A DNA stretch of 64,000 nt from Vibrio sp. FE10 (GCF_030297155.1 NZ_AP028068.1:1240001-1304000); one strand, 5' to 3'. Counted from the first letter of the stretch, positions 45,036 through 54,754 are shown. A program made the numbers and translations. Notes: a model not told the origin generated them from the letters alone.

Positions 45036-45104
45036 AGTGCGCTTCTTTGACGTTGTAAACGAGTTGCTTATTGGTTTTAGTATTGTTTAAGCATGAGACA
45101 TTTA

Positions 45105-45133
45105 CAAAAAAGGCGCTAATAATTAGCGCCTTT
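45105..45133 (-). terminator. Terminator of rnb
   Basis: The stem AAAGGCGCTAAT / ATTAGCGCCTTT, followed on the minus strand by a T-tract, lies 22 nt after the rnb stop. Confidence 0.85.
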
Positions 45134-45154
45134 AGAAGTGAACCCTATCAGATA

Positions 45155-47161
45155 TTAGGCTTCGGTTTCATTTGTTGTTTCAGGCTCGCTAGGCAAGTCC
45201 GCAAATACTTGTGTAGGCTTTGCTACCAAGTTACGGTTTTCCTGATTAACTTCTGAGAGAACTACTTCTAAAACGTCTCCCAGTTTGTATACCATTTCTT
45301 TATCGATAGATACAGTGCCCATATCACCGTTGCACTCTATTCTTTCTTTATTATTAAGAATGAGAGAGCCAGGGATAAACGCTGCTGCACCATTATCAAG
45401 TAAGCGCACGCGCATACCAGCACGGTTAATGTCGAAGATCTCTGCTTGGAAACGAGTTTCTTCAGCTGGAGCATTCGCTAGAGTACGAGCATACAACCAA
45501 TCGCCAACGTTACGTTCGGCCATACCGTGGTGACGGCGGTGCAGGGCAAGTTCATCACCGATTGTTTCGTCTGGTGTTTGAATTGGCGCTTTACCAAGGA
45601 TGTGAGCCTTAAGCATACGGTGGTTAATCATGTCACCGTATTTACGAATTGGAGATGTCCACGTCGCGTAAATGTCTAGTCCCATCGCGTAGTGTGGTGC
45701 AGGTTCATTGCTGATCTCGCTGTACGCTTGGAATTTACGAATACGGTTGTCGTAGTAGCTGTTGTCTAAAGAACCTAACCAACGACGCAGAGTAGCAAAA
45801 CCTTCCAGAGAGACTATCTGCTCTTCTGTAAACGGTGTTTCTGCTTCTGGGTTAACCAGTTCTAGAACGTCTGTTAATTTCTCAGCTTTAAAACCAGAGT
45901 GACAGTTAAAGACGCCTTGGTTAAAGCTTTCTTTTAGTACTCGGCCTGCACAGATGTTCGCGCTGATCATAGATTCTTCAACCAGCTTGTTCGCACTGCG
46001 ACGCATGTCTGCGTGGATAGCGACAACATCGTTATCTTCGCTAAGCTCAAAGCGGTAGTCAGGGCGGTCTGGGAACACAACTGCATTCGCTGAGCGCCAC
46101 GCTGAACGCGCTTGAGCAAATTGGTGAAGGTCAGAAACAATCGCAGCGATTTCTTCTGATGGTTGCCACTTCTCTGATGCGCCAGTTTCTAGCCAGTCAG
46201 ATACATTGTCGTAAGCAAGACGAGCGTGAGATTTGATGTTTGCAGCGAAGAAGTTAATGTCATCACCGATTACGCCATCTTTAGATACTGTTACCGTGCA
46301 GCAAAGTGCAGGGCGAACTTCGTTCTCTATTAGTGAACATAAGTTGTCAGCAAGATCACGAGGCAACATTGGAATGTTACGACCTGGAAGGTAAATAGTG
46401 AAACCACGCTCACGAGCCACTTTATCCATCGCATCATCTGGAGAGATGTAAGCCGTAGGGTCAGCAATCGCAATCGTCAGTTCAAAATCACCGTTCTCTT
46501 TCTTCTTCGCGTAAAGCGCATCGTCCATATCTTTTGTGCTTTCACCATCAATGGTCACAAAAGGGATGTGCGTCATGTCTACACGTTCAAGATCGGCGTC
46601 ATCGTTGATTAGCCAGTTGTCGATACCTTCAGGTTCGCTGTTTGGTAAGTCGTTTTGTGCCAGCGTTACCCACCAAGGGGCAATCTTGTCATCAGCATCT
46701 GTGATTTTCTCAGAGATTTGAGCCAAGAATCCGTTGTCACCTTTTAACGGGTGTTGAACGATATGAGCAACAACCCAGTCGCCTTCTTTTAGCATTTCAG
46801 GGTTTAGACCCTTCTTTGCTTTCGCTTTAAGTTGCAGCTTTTTCAGTTGCGGGTGATCAGGAACTACGTTCAAACGACCTTTAAACAACTTCACTCGAGC
46901 AATAAAACGAGTAAGGCCCTGTTCAATCAATTCCTCAGGCTCTGCTACTTCGCGATCTTTCTCGGTGCGAATGATGGCAATAACTTTGTCACCGTGTACA
47001 CATTTCTTCATGTATGGAGGTGGGATAAAGAAACTGGTCTTGTTATCGACTTCGAGAAAACCAAACCCTTTTTCAGTGGCTTTGATTGTACCTTCCTTTT
47101 TAGGGAGGGTTTCTTGGATTTGCTGTTTGAGTTGAGCGAGTAGAGGATTATCTTGAAACAT
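45155..47161 (-). CDS. rnb: Exoribonuclease II
   Basis: A 668-residue 3'-5' exoribonuclease degrading single-stranded RNA. The start at 47161 gives [16 protein letters not shown], nearly identical to the E. coli RNase II N-terminus; a TTG in frame 8 codons upstream is rejected. Domains: two N-terminal cold-shock domains ([22 protein letters not shown]), the RNB catalytic domain with the magnesium site [18 protein letters not shown] (the D-x5-D-x-D-D pattern) near residue 195, and a C-terminal S1 domain ([28 protein letters not shown]). It is divergent from csdA across a 392-nt region. E. coli RNase II has 644 residues, so the C-terminal tail here is slightly longer. Confidence 0.95.
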   Translation of the reverse strand: MFQDNPLLAQLKQQIQETLPKKEGTIKATEKGFGFLEVDNKTSFFIPPPYMKKCVHGDKVIAIIRTEKDREVAEPEELIEQGLTRFIARVKLFKGRLNVVPDHPQLKKLQLKAKAKKGLNPEMLKEGDWVVAHIVQHPLKGDNGFLAQISEKITDADDKIAPWWVTLAQNDLPNSEPEGIDNWLINDDADLERVDMTHIPFVTIDGESTKDMDDALYAKKKENGDFELTIAIADPTAYISPDDAMDKVARERGFTIYLPGRNIPMLPRDLADNLCSLIENEVRPALCCTVTVSKDGVIGDDINFFAANIKSHARLAYDNVSDWLETGASEKWQPSEEIAAIVSDLHQFAQARSAWRSANAVVFPDRPDYRFELSEDNDVVAIHADMRRSANKLVEESMISANICAGRVLKESFNQGVFNCHSGFKAEKLTDVLELVNPEAETPFTEEQIVSLEGFATLRRWLGSLDNSYYDNRIRKFQAYSEISNEPAPHYAMGLDIYATWTSPIRKYGDMINHRMLKAHILGKAPIQTPDETIGDELALHRRHHGMAERNVGDWLYARTLANAPAEETRFQAEIFDINRAGMRVRLLDNGAAAFIPGSLILNNKERIECNGDMGTVSIDKEMVYKLGDVLEVVLSEVNQENRNLVAKPTQVFADLPSEPETTNETEA

Positions 47162-47553
47162 TTGACTTTTATCTATCGAGGACAATTGAGCACACTATAA
47201 TCATTGCGAGGCTTGATTACTACTGAAAGGCGAAGTGAGCGTAAATTAATTGCCCTCTTATTTAACTAGGTCAATTTGCTCGAAGTTTGGTGCTATGACG
47301 AGATATTCATCAAGTTTTGACGATATGATAGCCAGTATTGATGTAAAACCGAAAAATATGTGATGTATTTCAATTTTTTCTGGCTTTTTTTATGCATTTA
47401 GGGAATAATCCGCCTCCCTTAGACGTCCCTAATGGCTTGAAGTGTTTTATTACTGCTTCGTAACTCTGAATGGAATCAGTATCTGATTGGATCAGTATTG
47501 GAATTGATAGAGCTCCCGGGACCTTTTGTTTACTTATATATAGTGGGATCCCA
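47162..47553. other. Divergent promoter region of rnb and csdA
   Basis: A 392-nt A+T-rich interval between divergent starts. It contains an inverted repeat TTAGGGA (47398-47404) / TCCCTAA (47426-47432) preceded by two T-tracts. The long distance from this element to the csdA start would give a leader of over 100 nt, in keeping with the long cold-regulated leader of E. coli deaD; this parallel is inference. Confidence 0.55.
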
Positions 47554-49560
47554 ATGTCCGAATCTGTAATTCAATTTAATGAATTAGCCCTTAACGATAA
47601 CATTCTTTCAGCTCTTGATAGCATGGGTTTCGTTTCTCCGACTCCAATCCAAGCAGCAGCTATTCCTCTTCTTCTTGAAGGCCGTGACGCACTAGGTAAA
47701 GCACAGACTGGTACTGGTAAAACAGCAGCATTCTCTCTGCCTTTACTTAACAAAATCAACCTGAACCAACACAAACCACAAGCAATCATCATGGCTCCTA
47801 CTCGTGAGCTAGCGATTCAAGTTGCTGCGGAAATCAAAAACTTAGGTCGTGACATCAACGGTCTTAAAGTTCTTGAAATCTACGGTGGTGCTTCAATTGT
47901 TGACCAAATGCGTGCTCTAAGCCGTGGTGCTCACATTGTTGTTGGTACTCCAGGTCGTGTTAAAGATTTACTAACTCGTGACCGTCTACACCTAGATGAA
48001 GCACATACATTTGTTCTTGATGAAGCAGATGAAATGCTGAAAATGGGCTTTGTAGATGACGTTACTTGGATCCTAGAGCAAGCTCCAGAAACTGCACAGC
48101 GTGTACTTTTCTCTGCAACTATGCCTCCAATGGTTAAGACTATTGTTGACCGTTACCTACGTAACCCGGCTAGAGTTGATGTTGCTGGTACTAACCACAC
48201 AGTTGACAAAGTAGCGCAGAATTACTGGGTTGTTAAAGGCGTAGAGAAAGACGAAGCAATGTCTCGTCTTCTTGAAACTGAAGAAACTGACGCGTCAATC
48301 GTATTCGTACGTACTCGTCAAGATACTGAGCGTCTAGCTGACTGGCTATCTGCACGTGGCTTCAAAGCTGCTGCACTGCACGGTGATATTCCTCAGTCTC
48401 TACGTGAGCGCACTGTTGATCACATCAAACAAGGTGTTATCGACATCCTAGTTGCAACTGACGTTGTAGCTCGTGGTCTTGATGTTCCACGTATCACTCA
48501 CGTATTCAACTACGACATCCCATTCGATGTTGAATCTTACATCCACCGTATCGGTCGTACTGGCCGTGCTGGACGTAAAGGTAAAGCGATCCTACTAGTT
48601 CGCACTAACCAAATTCGTATGCTTCGCACTATCGAGCGTGTAACTAAGTCTCAAATGGAAGAAATCCAACTTCCACAACGTGACGAAGTTGCTGCTGCAC
48701 GTGTTGCTAAGCTTGGCGCTGAGCTTGAAACTGAGAAAGAAAGCAAAGCTCTAGAAAACTTTGCAGGTCTTATCTCTACTCTGCAAGAGTCTCTAGAAGT
48801 TGATGCTGCTACTCTAGCTGCAATGCTTCTTAAGCGTCAGCAAGGTAAGAGCCCACTATTCTACGTTGGCGAAGACCCAATGATCGCTGCTATTGAGCGT
48901 GATAAGAACCGTCGCAAAGAGCGTCGTGAAGATCGTGACAATGGCCGTGACGGTGGGGGGCGTAACTTCAATACTCAAGATTGGGATACGTACCAACTAC
49001 AAGTTGGCCGTGAGCAAGGCGTTCAGGTTAAAGACATCGTTGGCGCACTAGCAAACGAACTAGGCCTAACTAAAGGTTCTATCGGTGCTATCAAGCTAGA
49101 CCAAGGTTCTACTTACGTTCAACTGCCAAAAGCAATGAACTCTGAAACTGCTGGTAAGCTAAGCAAACTTCGCATTCGTCAAAAAGAAGCTGGCGCTGTA
49201 GTTGTTGATTTCAACGACTTCCGTGAGCCTCGTCGTGGCGGCGGCGGTCGTGATGGCAACCGCGGCGGTCGTGATGGCGGTCGTGGCGGTCGTGATGGCG
49301 GCGGCTACCGTGGTAACCGTGAAGGCGGTAATCGCGAAGGTGGTAACCGTGAAGGTGGCAATGGCGGTCGTGGTGGCTACCGTGGCAACCGTGACGGCGC
49401 ACGTGATGGTAACTCTGCTGGTGGTCGTGATGGCGAACGTCGTTTTGACCGTAACCGTGGTGGCGATCACCGTGGTAACCACCGTGGCGAACGTGGCCAT
49501 GGCAACGCAGCAGGCAATGGCGGCAACCGCGGTCGTCGTCCAGAGCGCAGCGAAGGTTAA
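47554..49560 (+). CDS. csdA: Cold-shock DEAD-box RNA helicase CsdA/DeaD
   Basis: A 668-residue helicase. The start at 47554 (MSESVIQFNELALND) is preceded by GTGGGATCCC and fits the family; an upstream in-frame start at 47470 would add 28 unrelated residues. Motifs: Q motif PTPIQAAAIP, motif I AQTGTGKT at residues 50-57, PTRELA, DEAD at 156-159, SAT in LFSATMPP and HRIGRTGRAGR. A DbpA-type RNA-binding domain (VGREQGVQVKDIVGALANELGL, STYVQLP) follows, then a tail of over 100 residues very rich in Arg, Gly and Asp with many RGG/GGRDG/REGGN repeats (from about 557). In E. coli, the protein assembles the 50S subunit and unwinds mRNA in the cold. Codon use is highly biased to preferred codons, suggesting strong expression. 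Confidence 0.95.
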   Translation: MSESVIQFNELALNDNILSALDSMGFVSPTPIQAAAIPLLLEGRDALGKAQTGTGKTAAFSLPLLNKINLNQHKPQAIIMAPTRELAIQVAAEIKNLGRDINGLKVLEIYGGASIVDQMRALSRGAHIVVGTPGRVKDLLTRDRLHLDEAHTFVLDEADEMLKMGFVDDVTWILEQAPETAQRVLFSATMPPMVKTIVDRYLRNPARVDVAGTNHTVDKVAQNYWVVKGVEKDEAMSRLLETEETDASIVFVRTRQDTERLADWLSARGFKAAALHGDIPQSLRERTVDHIKQGVIDILVATDVVARGLDVPRITHVFNYDIPFDVESYIHRIGRTGRAGRKGKAILLVRTNQIRMLRTIERVTKSQMEEIQLPQRDEVAAARVAKLGAELETEKESKALENFAGLISTLQESLEVDAATLAAMLLKRQQGKSPLFYVGEDPMIAAIERDKNRRKERREDRDNGRDGGGRNFNTQDWDTYQLQVGREQGVQVKDIVGALANELGLTKGSIGAIKLDQGSTYVQLPKAMNSETAGKLSKLRIRQKEAGAVVVDFNDFREPRRGGGGRDGNRGGRDGGRGGRDGGGYRGNREGGNREGGNREGGNGGRGGYRGNRDGARDGNSAGGRDGERRFDRNRGGDHRGNHRGERGHGNAAGNGGNRGRRPERSEG

Positions 49561-49629
49561 TCAGTCTTTAATTTAAGCTGAAGCTTACAAGCCAAGTGCT
49601 TATAAACGAACAGCTTAAACACTGAATTT

Positions 49630-49657
49630 AAAAGCCGAGCATTATGCTCGGCTTTTT
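49630..49657 (+). terminator. Terminator of csdA
   Basis: The inverted repeat AAAAGCCGAGC / GCTCGGCTTTTTT with loop ATTAT. Confidence 0.9.
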
Positions 49658-50324
49658 TGTGCCTGCTATTTTATTTTTCGCGCCTGTAGCACGTCCTAAG
49701 CCCAAGATTAGATAATGCCTTGTATCACAAGACAACCACAGTCAGATGCACTTAAAGCGTTGTTTAGGATGTTTCGTTTGGGGATATGGAAGCGGCACGC
49801 TGTCTAGCAAAAGAAATGAACAGCTATAATGAAAATGAAAACAGACTTTGAAGTAAGAACTGCTCAACCGTTCGATCCGAATAAGTGAGATCTTGAAATG
49901 CTGAGATGAAGTTAAACGCTTGAAAATCTATTAGCGGATATTGGCAACCAACAGATCTATATTTAAGTGTCGGGCTGAATTTTTTGAACTCGCAGCGTAG
50001 AGAGAGAGCCTGTTTTTTGGCTTTATAAGCTTAATCCATGAACTGAGTTCCTGGATAATCTTTCAATACCGGCTGACTTTGTTCTCAATGTGGTTTAGTT
50101 AAACCTATCAGCCTCATAAGTACATTTGCTTCATCTAATTCAACTATTTTTTAATTTTCGTTCTCGAAAGAAATGAATTGATGACTAAGATCAACTTAAT
50201 TGTGTTCATTTGGTGGTTTTTGCAAAACAAAAGTTGAAAGATTAAAAAATTATTGAATAATAGACTTAACTAAAATTGAAGCGCAAACTTCACTAAATTC
50301 GTACTGAAACAGGATCCATATCCA
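49658..50324. other. Gene-free interval upstream of ackA
   Basis: About 670 nt without a credible gene. Short frames lack ribosome binding sites. One regulatory-looking palindrome, TTGAT-N7-ATCAA, lies at 50178-50194, about 130 nt before ackA. The last 200 nt are strongly A+T-rich, as expected for a promoter. A long leader or an unannotated small RNA is possible, but nothing is shown by sequence alone. Confidence 0.5.
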
Positions 50325-51518
50325 ATGTCTAATTCGTTTGTTCTGGTTATTAACTCGGGTAGTTCTTCCCTTAAATTTGCTGTCATTGATTCTGTTTCTG
50401 GTGACGCAGTATTAAGTGGCTTAGGGGAGTGTTTTGGTCTTGAAGATGCTCGTATGAGCTGGAAGCATCAAGGTCAGAAAACAGAAATTGCTATTCAAGG
50501 TGAGGGTAACCACCACAAAATTGCCATTGGCAAATTGGTTGGCCTGATGGAAGACTTAGGCTTCACAGCTGATATCGTGGCTATCGGTCACCGTATCGTT
50601 CACGGTGGTGAGAAGTTCACTCAAACTGTTCGTATTACTGAAGAAGTAACAAGTGAGATTGAAAGCCTATCTGATTTAGCTCCACTTCATAACCCAGCAG
50701 GTGCTATCGGTATCCGTGCTGCAATTGAAGCTTTCCCTTCTCTACCTCAGTTCGCTGTGTTTGATACTGCTTTCCACCAAACAATGCCACAACGTGCATT
50801 TACAGGTGCAATCGCAAAAGAGCTATACACAGACTTCGGTGTTCGTCGCTACGGTTTCCACGGTACTAGCCACTACTTCGTTAGCCGTGAAGCAGCAAAA
50901 ATGGTCAACAAGTCAGTTGAAGAATCTAGCTTCATCTCGGTTCACCTAGGCAACGGCGCTTCTGTATGTGCTATCAAAGACGGTAACAGTGTTGATACTT
51001 CAATGGGCTTCACACCGCTTTCTGGCCTAATGATGGGCACACGTTGTGGTGACTTAGACCCAGGTATCATCGAGTACCTACTTAAGAAAGGTTGGTCACA
51101 AGAGCAAGTCTTCAACTCTCTTAACAAGGAGTCTGGCTTCCTAGGTGTGTCTGGTCTTACGAGCGATGCTCGTGGCATTTTAGAAGCAATGGAAGAGGGC
51201 CATGAAGGCGCTAAGCTTGCATTTGAAGTGTTTACTTACCGCGTAGCGAAATACGTTGCTTCTTACCTTGCAACGCTAGATTCTTTAGACGGCATCATCT
51301 TCACAGGCGGTATTGGTGAGAACTCTCTACCAATTCGTCGCGAGATCCTAAACAACCTTAAGATTCTTGGTTTTGTTGAAGATGTAGCAGGCAATGAAGC
51401 AGCTCGTTTTGGCGCTGAAGGCATCATCGCTAAATCAGAAATGTTAGACGCTGTAGCAATGGTTATTCCAACCAACGAAGAATTCGTTATCGCTCAACAG
51501 TCGGTAGAACTTCTATAA
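50325..51518 (+). CDS. ackA: Acetate kinase
   Basis: A 397-residue enzyme (about 400 in E. coli) forming acetyl phosphate and ADP from acetate and ATP, or the reverse. Family signatures: VLVINSGSSSLKFAV at the N-terminus, HRIVHGGEKFT, the catalytic Arg and Asp region LPQFAVFDTAFH, FHGTSHYFVS, HLGNGASVCAIKDG and the C-terminal IIFTGGIGENS. No phosphotransacetylase gene follows; pta-less ackA copies occur as second acetate kinases in vibrios. Preferred codons are used strongly. ATG follows CAGGATCC; a terminator ends the gene. Confidence 0.95.
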   Translation: MSNSFVLVINSGSSSLKFAVIDSVSGDAVLSGLGECFGLEDARMSWKHQGQKTEIAIQGEGNHHKIAIGKLVGLMEDLGFTADIVAIGHRIVHGGEKFTQTVRITEEVTSEIESLSDLAPLHNPAGAIGIRAAIEAFPSLPQFAVFDTAFHQTMPQRAFTGAIAKELYTDFGVRRYGFHGTSHYFVSREAAKMVNKSVEESSFISVHLGNGASVCAIKDGNSVDTSMGFTPLSGLMMGTRCGDLDPGIIEYLLKKGWSQEQVFNSLNKESGFLGVSGLTSDARGILEAMEEGHEGAKLAFEVFTYRVAKYVASYLATLDSLDGIIFTGGIGENSLPIRREILNNLKILGFVEDVAGNEAARFGAEGIIAKSEMLDAVAMVIPTNEEFVIAQQSVELL

Positions 51519-51550
51519 TCGAAGCTAAAGTCTAAGCAAGACAAATATTG

Positions 51551-51579
51551 AAAAGCGAGCCCAAGTGGCTCGCTTTTTT
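51551..51579 (+). terminator. Terminator of ackA
   Basis: The inverted repeat AGCGAGCC / GGCTCGCTTTTTT lies 32 nt after the ackA stop. Confidence 0.9.
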
Positions 51580-51699
51580 GTGTCCAATAAAGATGCGTCT
51601 TAACTCTTTAACAGAGGTCATAGCCCACATGACCATCATCGAACGCTTTTAGAACAGAGTTTCAATTACAACTCATTTGGTACTCTGGAAGAGTTAAGG

Positions 51700-51915
51700 T
51701 TATTTAACCTCTGAGCGGTAGTTGGGATCCGTCCAGCATCGAGGTAACTCTTCACCTGACATAAACACCAGTTCGGACTTTTTAAACATCTCAGGGTCTT
51801 GCTGTTCTTCACTTGCTTGAAACCGACCTTCGATACTGTCTTGAAATAAGTTGGTCAATTTGGTCATTTCAGTAACATCTACGAGGTCACCGCTCTTTTT
51901 CTCTTTTAGAAACAT
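51700..51915 (-). CDS. Small hypothetical acidic protein
   Basis: A 71-residue protein starting MFLKEKKSGDLVDVTEMTKL and ending CWTDPNYRSEVK. The start at 51915 has GAGGGT 7 nt upstream; a TTG in frame five codons earlier overlaps that site and is rejected. There is no signal peptide or membrane segment. The composition is acidic, with a helix-rich middle (LTNLFQDSIEGRFQASEEQQD) and a short conserved-looking C-terminal motif around ELPRCW. No family was recognised. It is a stand-alone gene between ackA (convergent) and the cysteine synthase-like gene (divergent). Confidence 0.72.
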   Translation of the reverse strand: MFLKEKKSGDLVDVTEMTKLTNLFQDSIEGRFQASEEQQDPEMFKKSELVFMSGEELPRCWTDPNYRSEVK

Positions 51916-52086
51916 TTTATGTACCCTCAATCTAATCGATTACCCCTAATTATAATTGTTATTTAGAAAATGAGAGTCTTTTCAATTCCTGCGCTCCTTG
52001 ACTAAGCAAACCTCAGAGCTACGCTTATGGTCATCGACAATCCAATCGATGAACAAACTCATCCTCAGCAAATAAATGGAGTCGCG

Positions 52087-53136
52087 ATGTCATCTGTCCA
52101 CGTTGCAAATAATCTCAGTGAACTCATTGGCGATACCGATCTTGTTAGAATCAACAGTCTTTCAGAGGTTTCAGGTTGTGAGATTCTTATTAAGTGCGAA
52201 CACCAGAACCCGGGTGGTTCGATTAAAGATAGAGCGGCTCTTCAGCTTGTTAAGGATGCAGTAGAAGCTGGCAAACTTAAGCCGGGAATGACAATCGTCG
52301 AAGGTACTGCGGGAAATACGGGGATTGGCCTTGCTCTAGTGGCTAAATCCCTCGGTTATAAAATGTTGGTGGTGATGCCAAAAGGACAAGCACAAGAGAA
52401 AGAGCGCATGATCTCGCTTTATAACGCTGAATTGTTATTGGTCGACCCTTGTCCTTTTGCACATCCTGAACACTTTTATCACACGGCCAAGCGGATTGGT
52501 GTCGAAAATGAGAATTATTGGTGGGCAGATCAGTTCGAAAATCTCAGTAATTATCGAGCGCACTATTTAAATACTGGACCGGAGATCTGGCAGCAAACAC
52601 AAGGTAATATTGATGCTCTAGTTTCAGTGGTTGGGACTGGGGGAACCATTGCCGGAAACTCACATTACCTATCTGAGCAGCAACCCAATCTCGAAACTTG
52701 GTTAGTTGACCCAAATGGGTCTGGCATTTATTCGTTCCTACGTAATGGGCAGTATCAATCAACGGGAAGCTCGTTCACAGAAGGTATAGGGATCATGCGA
52801 ACGGTTGAAAATTTCAGGCAGGCAAAAATCAATCGTGCAATCACGCTTCCCGATCAGGATTTGGTTACGATATCCCGCCTTGTTGCGGAACATGACGGTA
52901 TTCTTCTAGGAAGCAGTTCATCATTGAACGTAGCAGGAGCGCTATACGCTGCGGCTAGAATGGGGAAAGGGAAAACCATCGTTACATTTAGCTGTGACCT
53001 TGCTGAGCGATCGTATTCGAAGCTGCACAACGAAGCGTTTCTGAAAGAAAAAGAGATACAGCTTAATAAAGAAAACCTTTCTCAACTATGGGCTCGTTAT
53101 CAAGCGGAAGATGGCAGTATGGTCGTCAACGTATAG
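52087..53136 (+). CDS. Cysteine synthase-like PLP enzyme
   Basis: A 349-residue pyridoxal phosphate enzyme of the beta-family (CysK/CysM/cystathionine beta-synthase fold). Start chosen at 52087 (MSSVHVANNLSELIGDTDL), with GGAG 5 nt upstream; an in-frame ATG at 52027 has no binding site. The PLP Lys lies in NPGGSIKDRAA; the substrate loop is EGTAGNTGIG; the phosphate cup is SVVGTGGTIAG; the closing Ser is in LLGSSSSLNVAGAL. The length is slightly more than CysM (about 300), owing to the C-terminal tail (QLNKENLSQLWARYQAEDGSM). O-acetylserine sulfhydrylase is the likely activity, but related enzymes use other substrates. Confidence 0.87.
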   Translation: MSSVHVANNLSELIGDTDLVRINSLSEVSGCEILIKCEHQNPGGSIKDRAALQLVKDAVEAGKLKPGMTIVEGTAGNTGIGLALVAKSLGYKMLVVMPKGQAQEKERMISLYNAELLLVDPCPFAHPEHFYHTAKRIGVENENYWWADQFENLSNYRAHYLNTGPEIWQQTQGNIDALVSVVGTGGTIAGNSHYLSEQQPNLETWLVDPNGSGIYSFLRNGQYQSTGSSFTEGIGIMRTVENFRQAKINRAITLPDQDLVTISRLVAEHDGILLGSSSSLNVAGALYAAARMGKGKTIVTFSCDLAERSYSKLHNEAFLKEKEIQLNKENLSQLWARYQAEDGSMVVNV

Positions 53137-53314
53137 TGTCGCAATGAGATGATGTCCCTAGTGAGCTAAGCCTTAAATTTATCAGTAGTCATCATGGGGA
53201 TCTGTACTTGGTACAAATATTCAGATCGAATCAGTCTCAGGTTGTGATTGAGATAGTATTTTGCTACAAAACGCGCATAATCTCGCTATACAACATTTAA
53301 AGAAGAAATTACCT

Positions 53315-53701
53315 ATGACTAGCTTTCAATACTACTTTCACCAACTGCCTTGCTTCGACTGTAAAAAAACGACGGTAAGTACTGATCTTGGTTGGTTAAC
53401 GCCTGCGATGAAAGAGGATGCTATCGCTCAGCTGACAGCGACTCTTGCGCAAGGTGAGGTTACGCCAGATCTTTCAACAAACGTGGTTTGTACTAAAGAT
53501 GAAGCTCGCGAGTACTTATTGCTGAACTTCTTCGGCTATTCAGAAGAAGAGCTAGCAAGCGACATTGAAGCGGATGACGAAAAAGAAGTCGCGGATGAAA
53601 TCGCAGAGCTACTGGAAGAAGGTAAAGACACAATCACCTTCGAACATGAAATTGCGCTTCAGTGCTGTGCTGACTGTGATGTTGAAGAAGAGTCAAACTA
53701 A
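53315..53701 (+). CDS. Hypothetical cysteine-rich protein with two C-x2-C pairs
   Basis: A 128-residue acidic protein. The start at 53315 (MTSFQYYFHQLPCFDCKKTT) follows AAAGAAGAAA; the longer frame from 53261 is rejected, since it starts at TTG without a binding site. CFDC near residue 13 and CCADC near 118 form two cysteine clusters that could bind zinc or an iron-sulfur centre. The middle is helical and very acidic (EEELASDIEADDEKEVADEIAELLEEG). No named family was recognised. It is monocistronic and convergent with the LysR gene. Confidence 0.72.
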   Translation: MTSFQYYFHQLPCFDCKKTTVSTDLGWLTPAMKEDAIAQLTATLAQGEVTPDLSTNVVCTKDEAREYLLLNFFGYSEEELASDIEADDEKEVADEIAELLEEGKDTITFEHEIALQCCADCDVEEESN

Positions 53702-53770
53702 GCATTTGTATTCGAGTGCACGTATTGATGTAGATATATCCATTAATACAGTGTGATGTTTCAGATGATT

Positions 53771-53809
53771 AAAGGCGTTAGCGAATTGAAGTTCGCTAAC
53801 GCCTTTTTT
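53771..53809. terminator. Bidirectional terminator
   Basis: A 14-15-bp inverted repeat (AAAGGCGTTAGCGAA / TTCGCTAACGCCTTT) with T-tract lies between the cysteine-rich protein gene and the convergent LysR gene. Confidence 0.9.
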
Positions 53810-53821
53810 ATCTCTAGGTCG

Positions 53822-54754
53822 TTAAGACTTTTGAGTTTCTATAATGCCTTGCTCGCTCAATTGAGAAAGGATCTCTGCGGTTTTCTCGCGGAATAAATCT
53901 CTTAGCAAGCGAACAGTTGGTGTGATGGATTGACGACTTGGGCACACTAACCACAGCTCGGTTGGGGTTGGCTTAAATTCAGGCATGACTTTCACCACTT
54001 CGCCAGAGAGCAGATGGCTCGACATATCTAAACAAGACTTTATTGCCATGCCTTTCCCTGCCACACACCAACGTCTAACAAGGTCAGCATCGTTCGATGC
54101 GCGATTCCCTTTCAGCTTCACTTTATGATCTTGCTTGCCATCATTAAACACCCATTCATCTTGCAACATATCATGCAGCTGATACAGCAAACCGTTGTGC
54201 TCAGCTAAGTCGCTCGGTTGGCTTGGCGTTCCCATCTCAGTTAAATATTCAGGGGCTGCGCACAATATTCTCGGCACATCGCAGATCTTGAAACCATACA
54301 TGTTTGCGTCGGTCGGAGAGCCGTAACGCAGCGCCATATCAACGGAATCACGATAAAAATCGATGTTGCTGTCACTGATGCTGGTGCGAAGTGTCGCTTT
54401 TGGGTATTCAAGCAGAAATTCATCAAGCCAAGGAGTAATGAGGTTACGTCCTAAATCCGAAGAAAGCGCGATGCGGATTTCTCCATCCAAAATACCTAGC
54501 TCTTCACGCATGTTGAGCTTGGCTTGCTCCAATATTTTCAAGGCTTGTTCGCACTCCGGTAAATAACGTTCGCCTGCTGAAGATAGCCTTAAATGACGAG
54601 TGGTTCTTACAAACAATTCAGCACCCAGTGCGGCTTCAACACGTTTGACGGCTGCGCTCGCGGTTGCGGTGCGCATGTCTAGGTTGGTGGCTGCTGCGGT
54701 GATACTACGAAACTCCGCCACCTTTAAGATGACCCGCAAGTCTTCAAGAAGCAT
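53822..54754 (-). CDS. LysR-family transcriptional regulator
   Basis: A 310-residue LysR-type regulator. The winged-helix domain at residues 1-65 (FRSITAAATNLDMRTATASAAVKRVEAALG, LFVRTTRHLRLSSAG) is complete, and the substrate-binding domain follows (GEIRIALSSDLGRNLITPWL). The sequence resembles the DsdC/YafC-like group that controls adjacent oxidoreductase or transport genes. It is divergent from the OpuAC-like gene at 54966, and the intergenic region carries a perfect 9-bp-arm palindrome at 54875-54897. A second copy lies before the oxidoreductase gene at 55916. Regulation of both by this protein is inference from position. The inducer is unknown. Confidence 0.9.
   Translation of the reverse strand: MLLEDLRVILKVAEFRSITAAATNLDMRTATASAAVKRVEAALGAELFVRTTRHLRLSSAGERYLPECEQALKILEQAKLNMREELGILDGEIRIALSSDLGRNLITPWLDEFLLEYPKATLRTSISDSNIDFYRDSVDMALRYGSPTDANMYGFKICDVPRILCAAPEYLTEMGTPSQPSDLAEHNGLLYQLHDMLQDEWVFNDGKQDHKVKLKGNRASNDADLVRRWCVAGKGMAIKSCLDMSSHLLSGEVVKVMPEFKPTPTELWLVCPSRQSITPTVRLLRDLFREKTAEILSQLSEQGIIETQKS

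Noticed and set aside
49159..49576. Three overlapping long frames on both strands at the csdA 3' end
   Set aside because: The repetitive Arg/Gly codons lack stop codons in other frames; the translations are low-complexity (Ala/Thr/Val or His/Arg).
49756..49840. Short frame starting ATGCACTTAAAGCG upstream of ackA
   Set aside because: Fewer than 30 codons and no ribosome binding site.
50178..50194. FNR site before ackA
   Set aside because: TTGAT and ATCAA are separated by 7 nt, while the FNR consensus requires 4.
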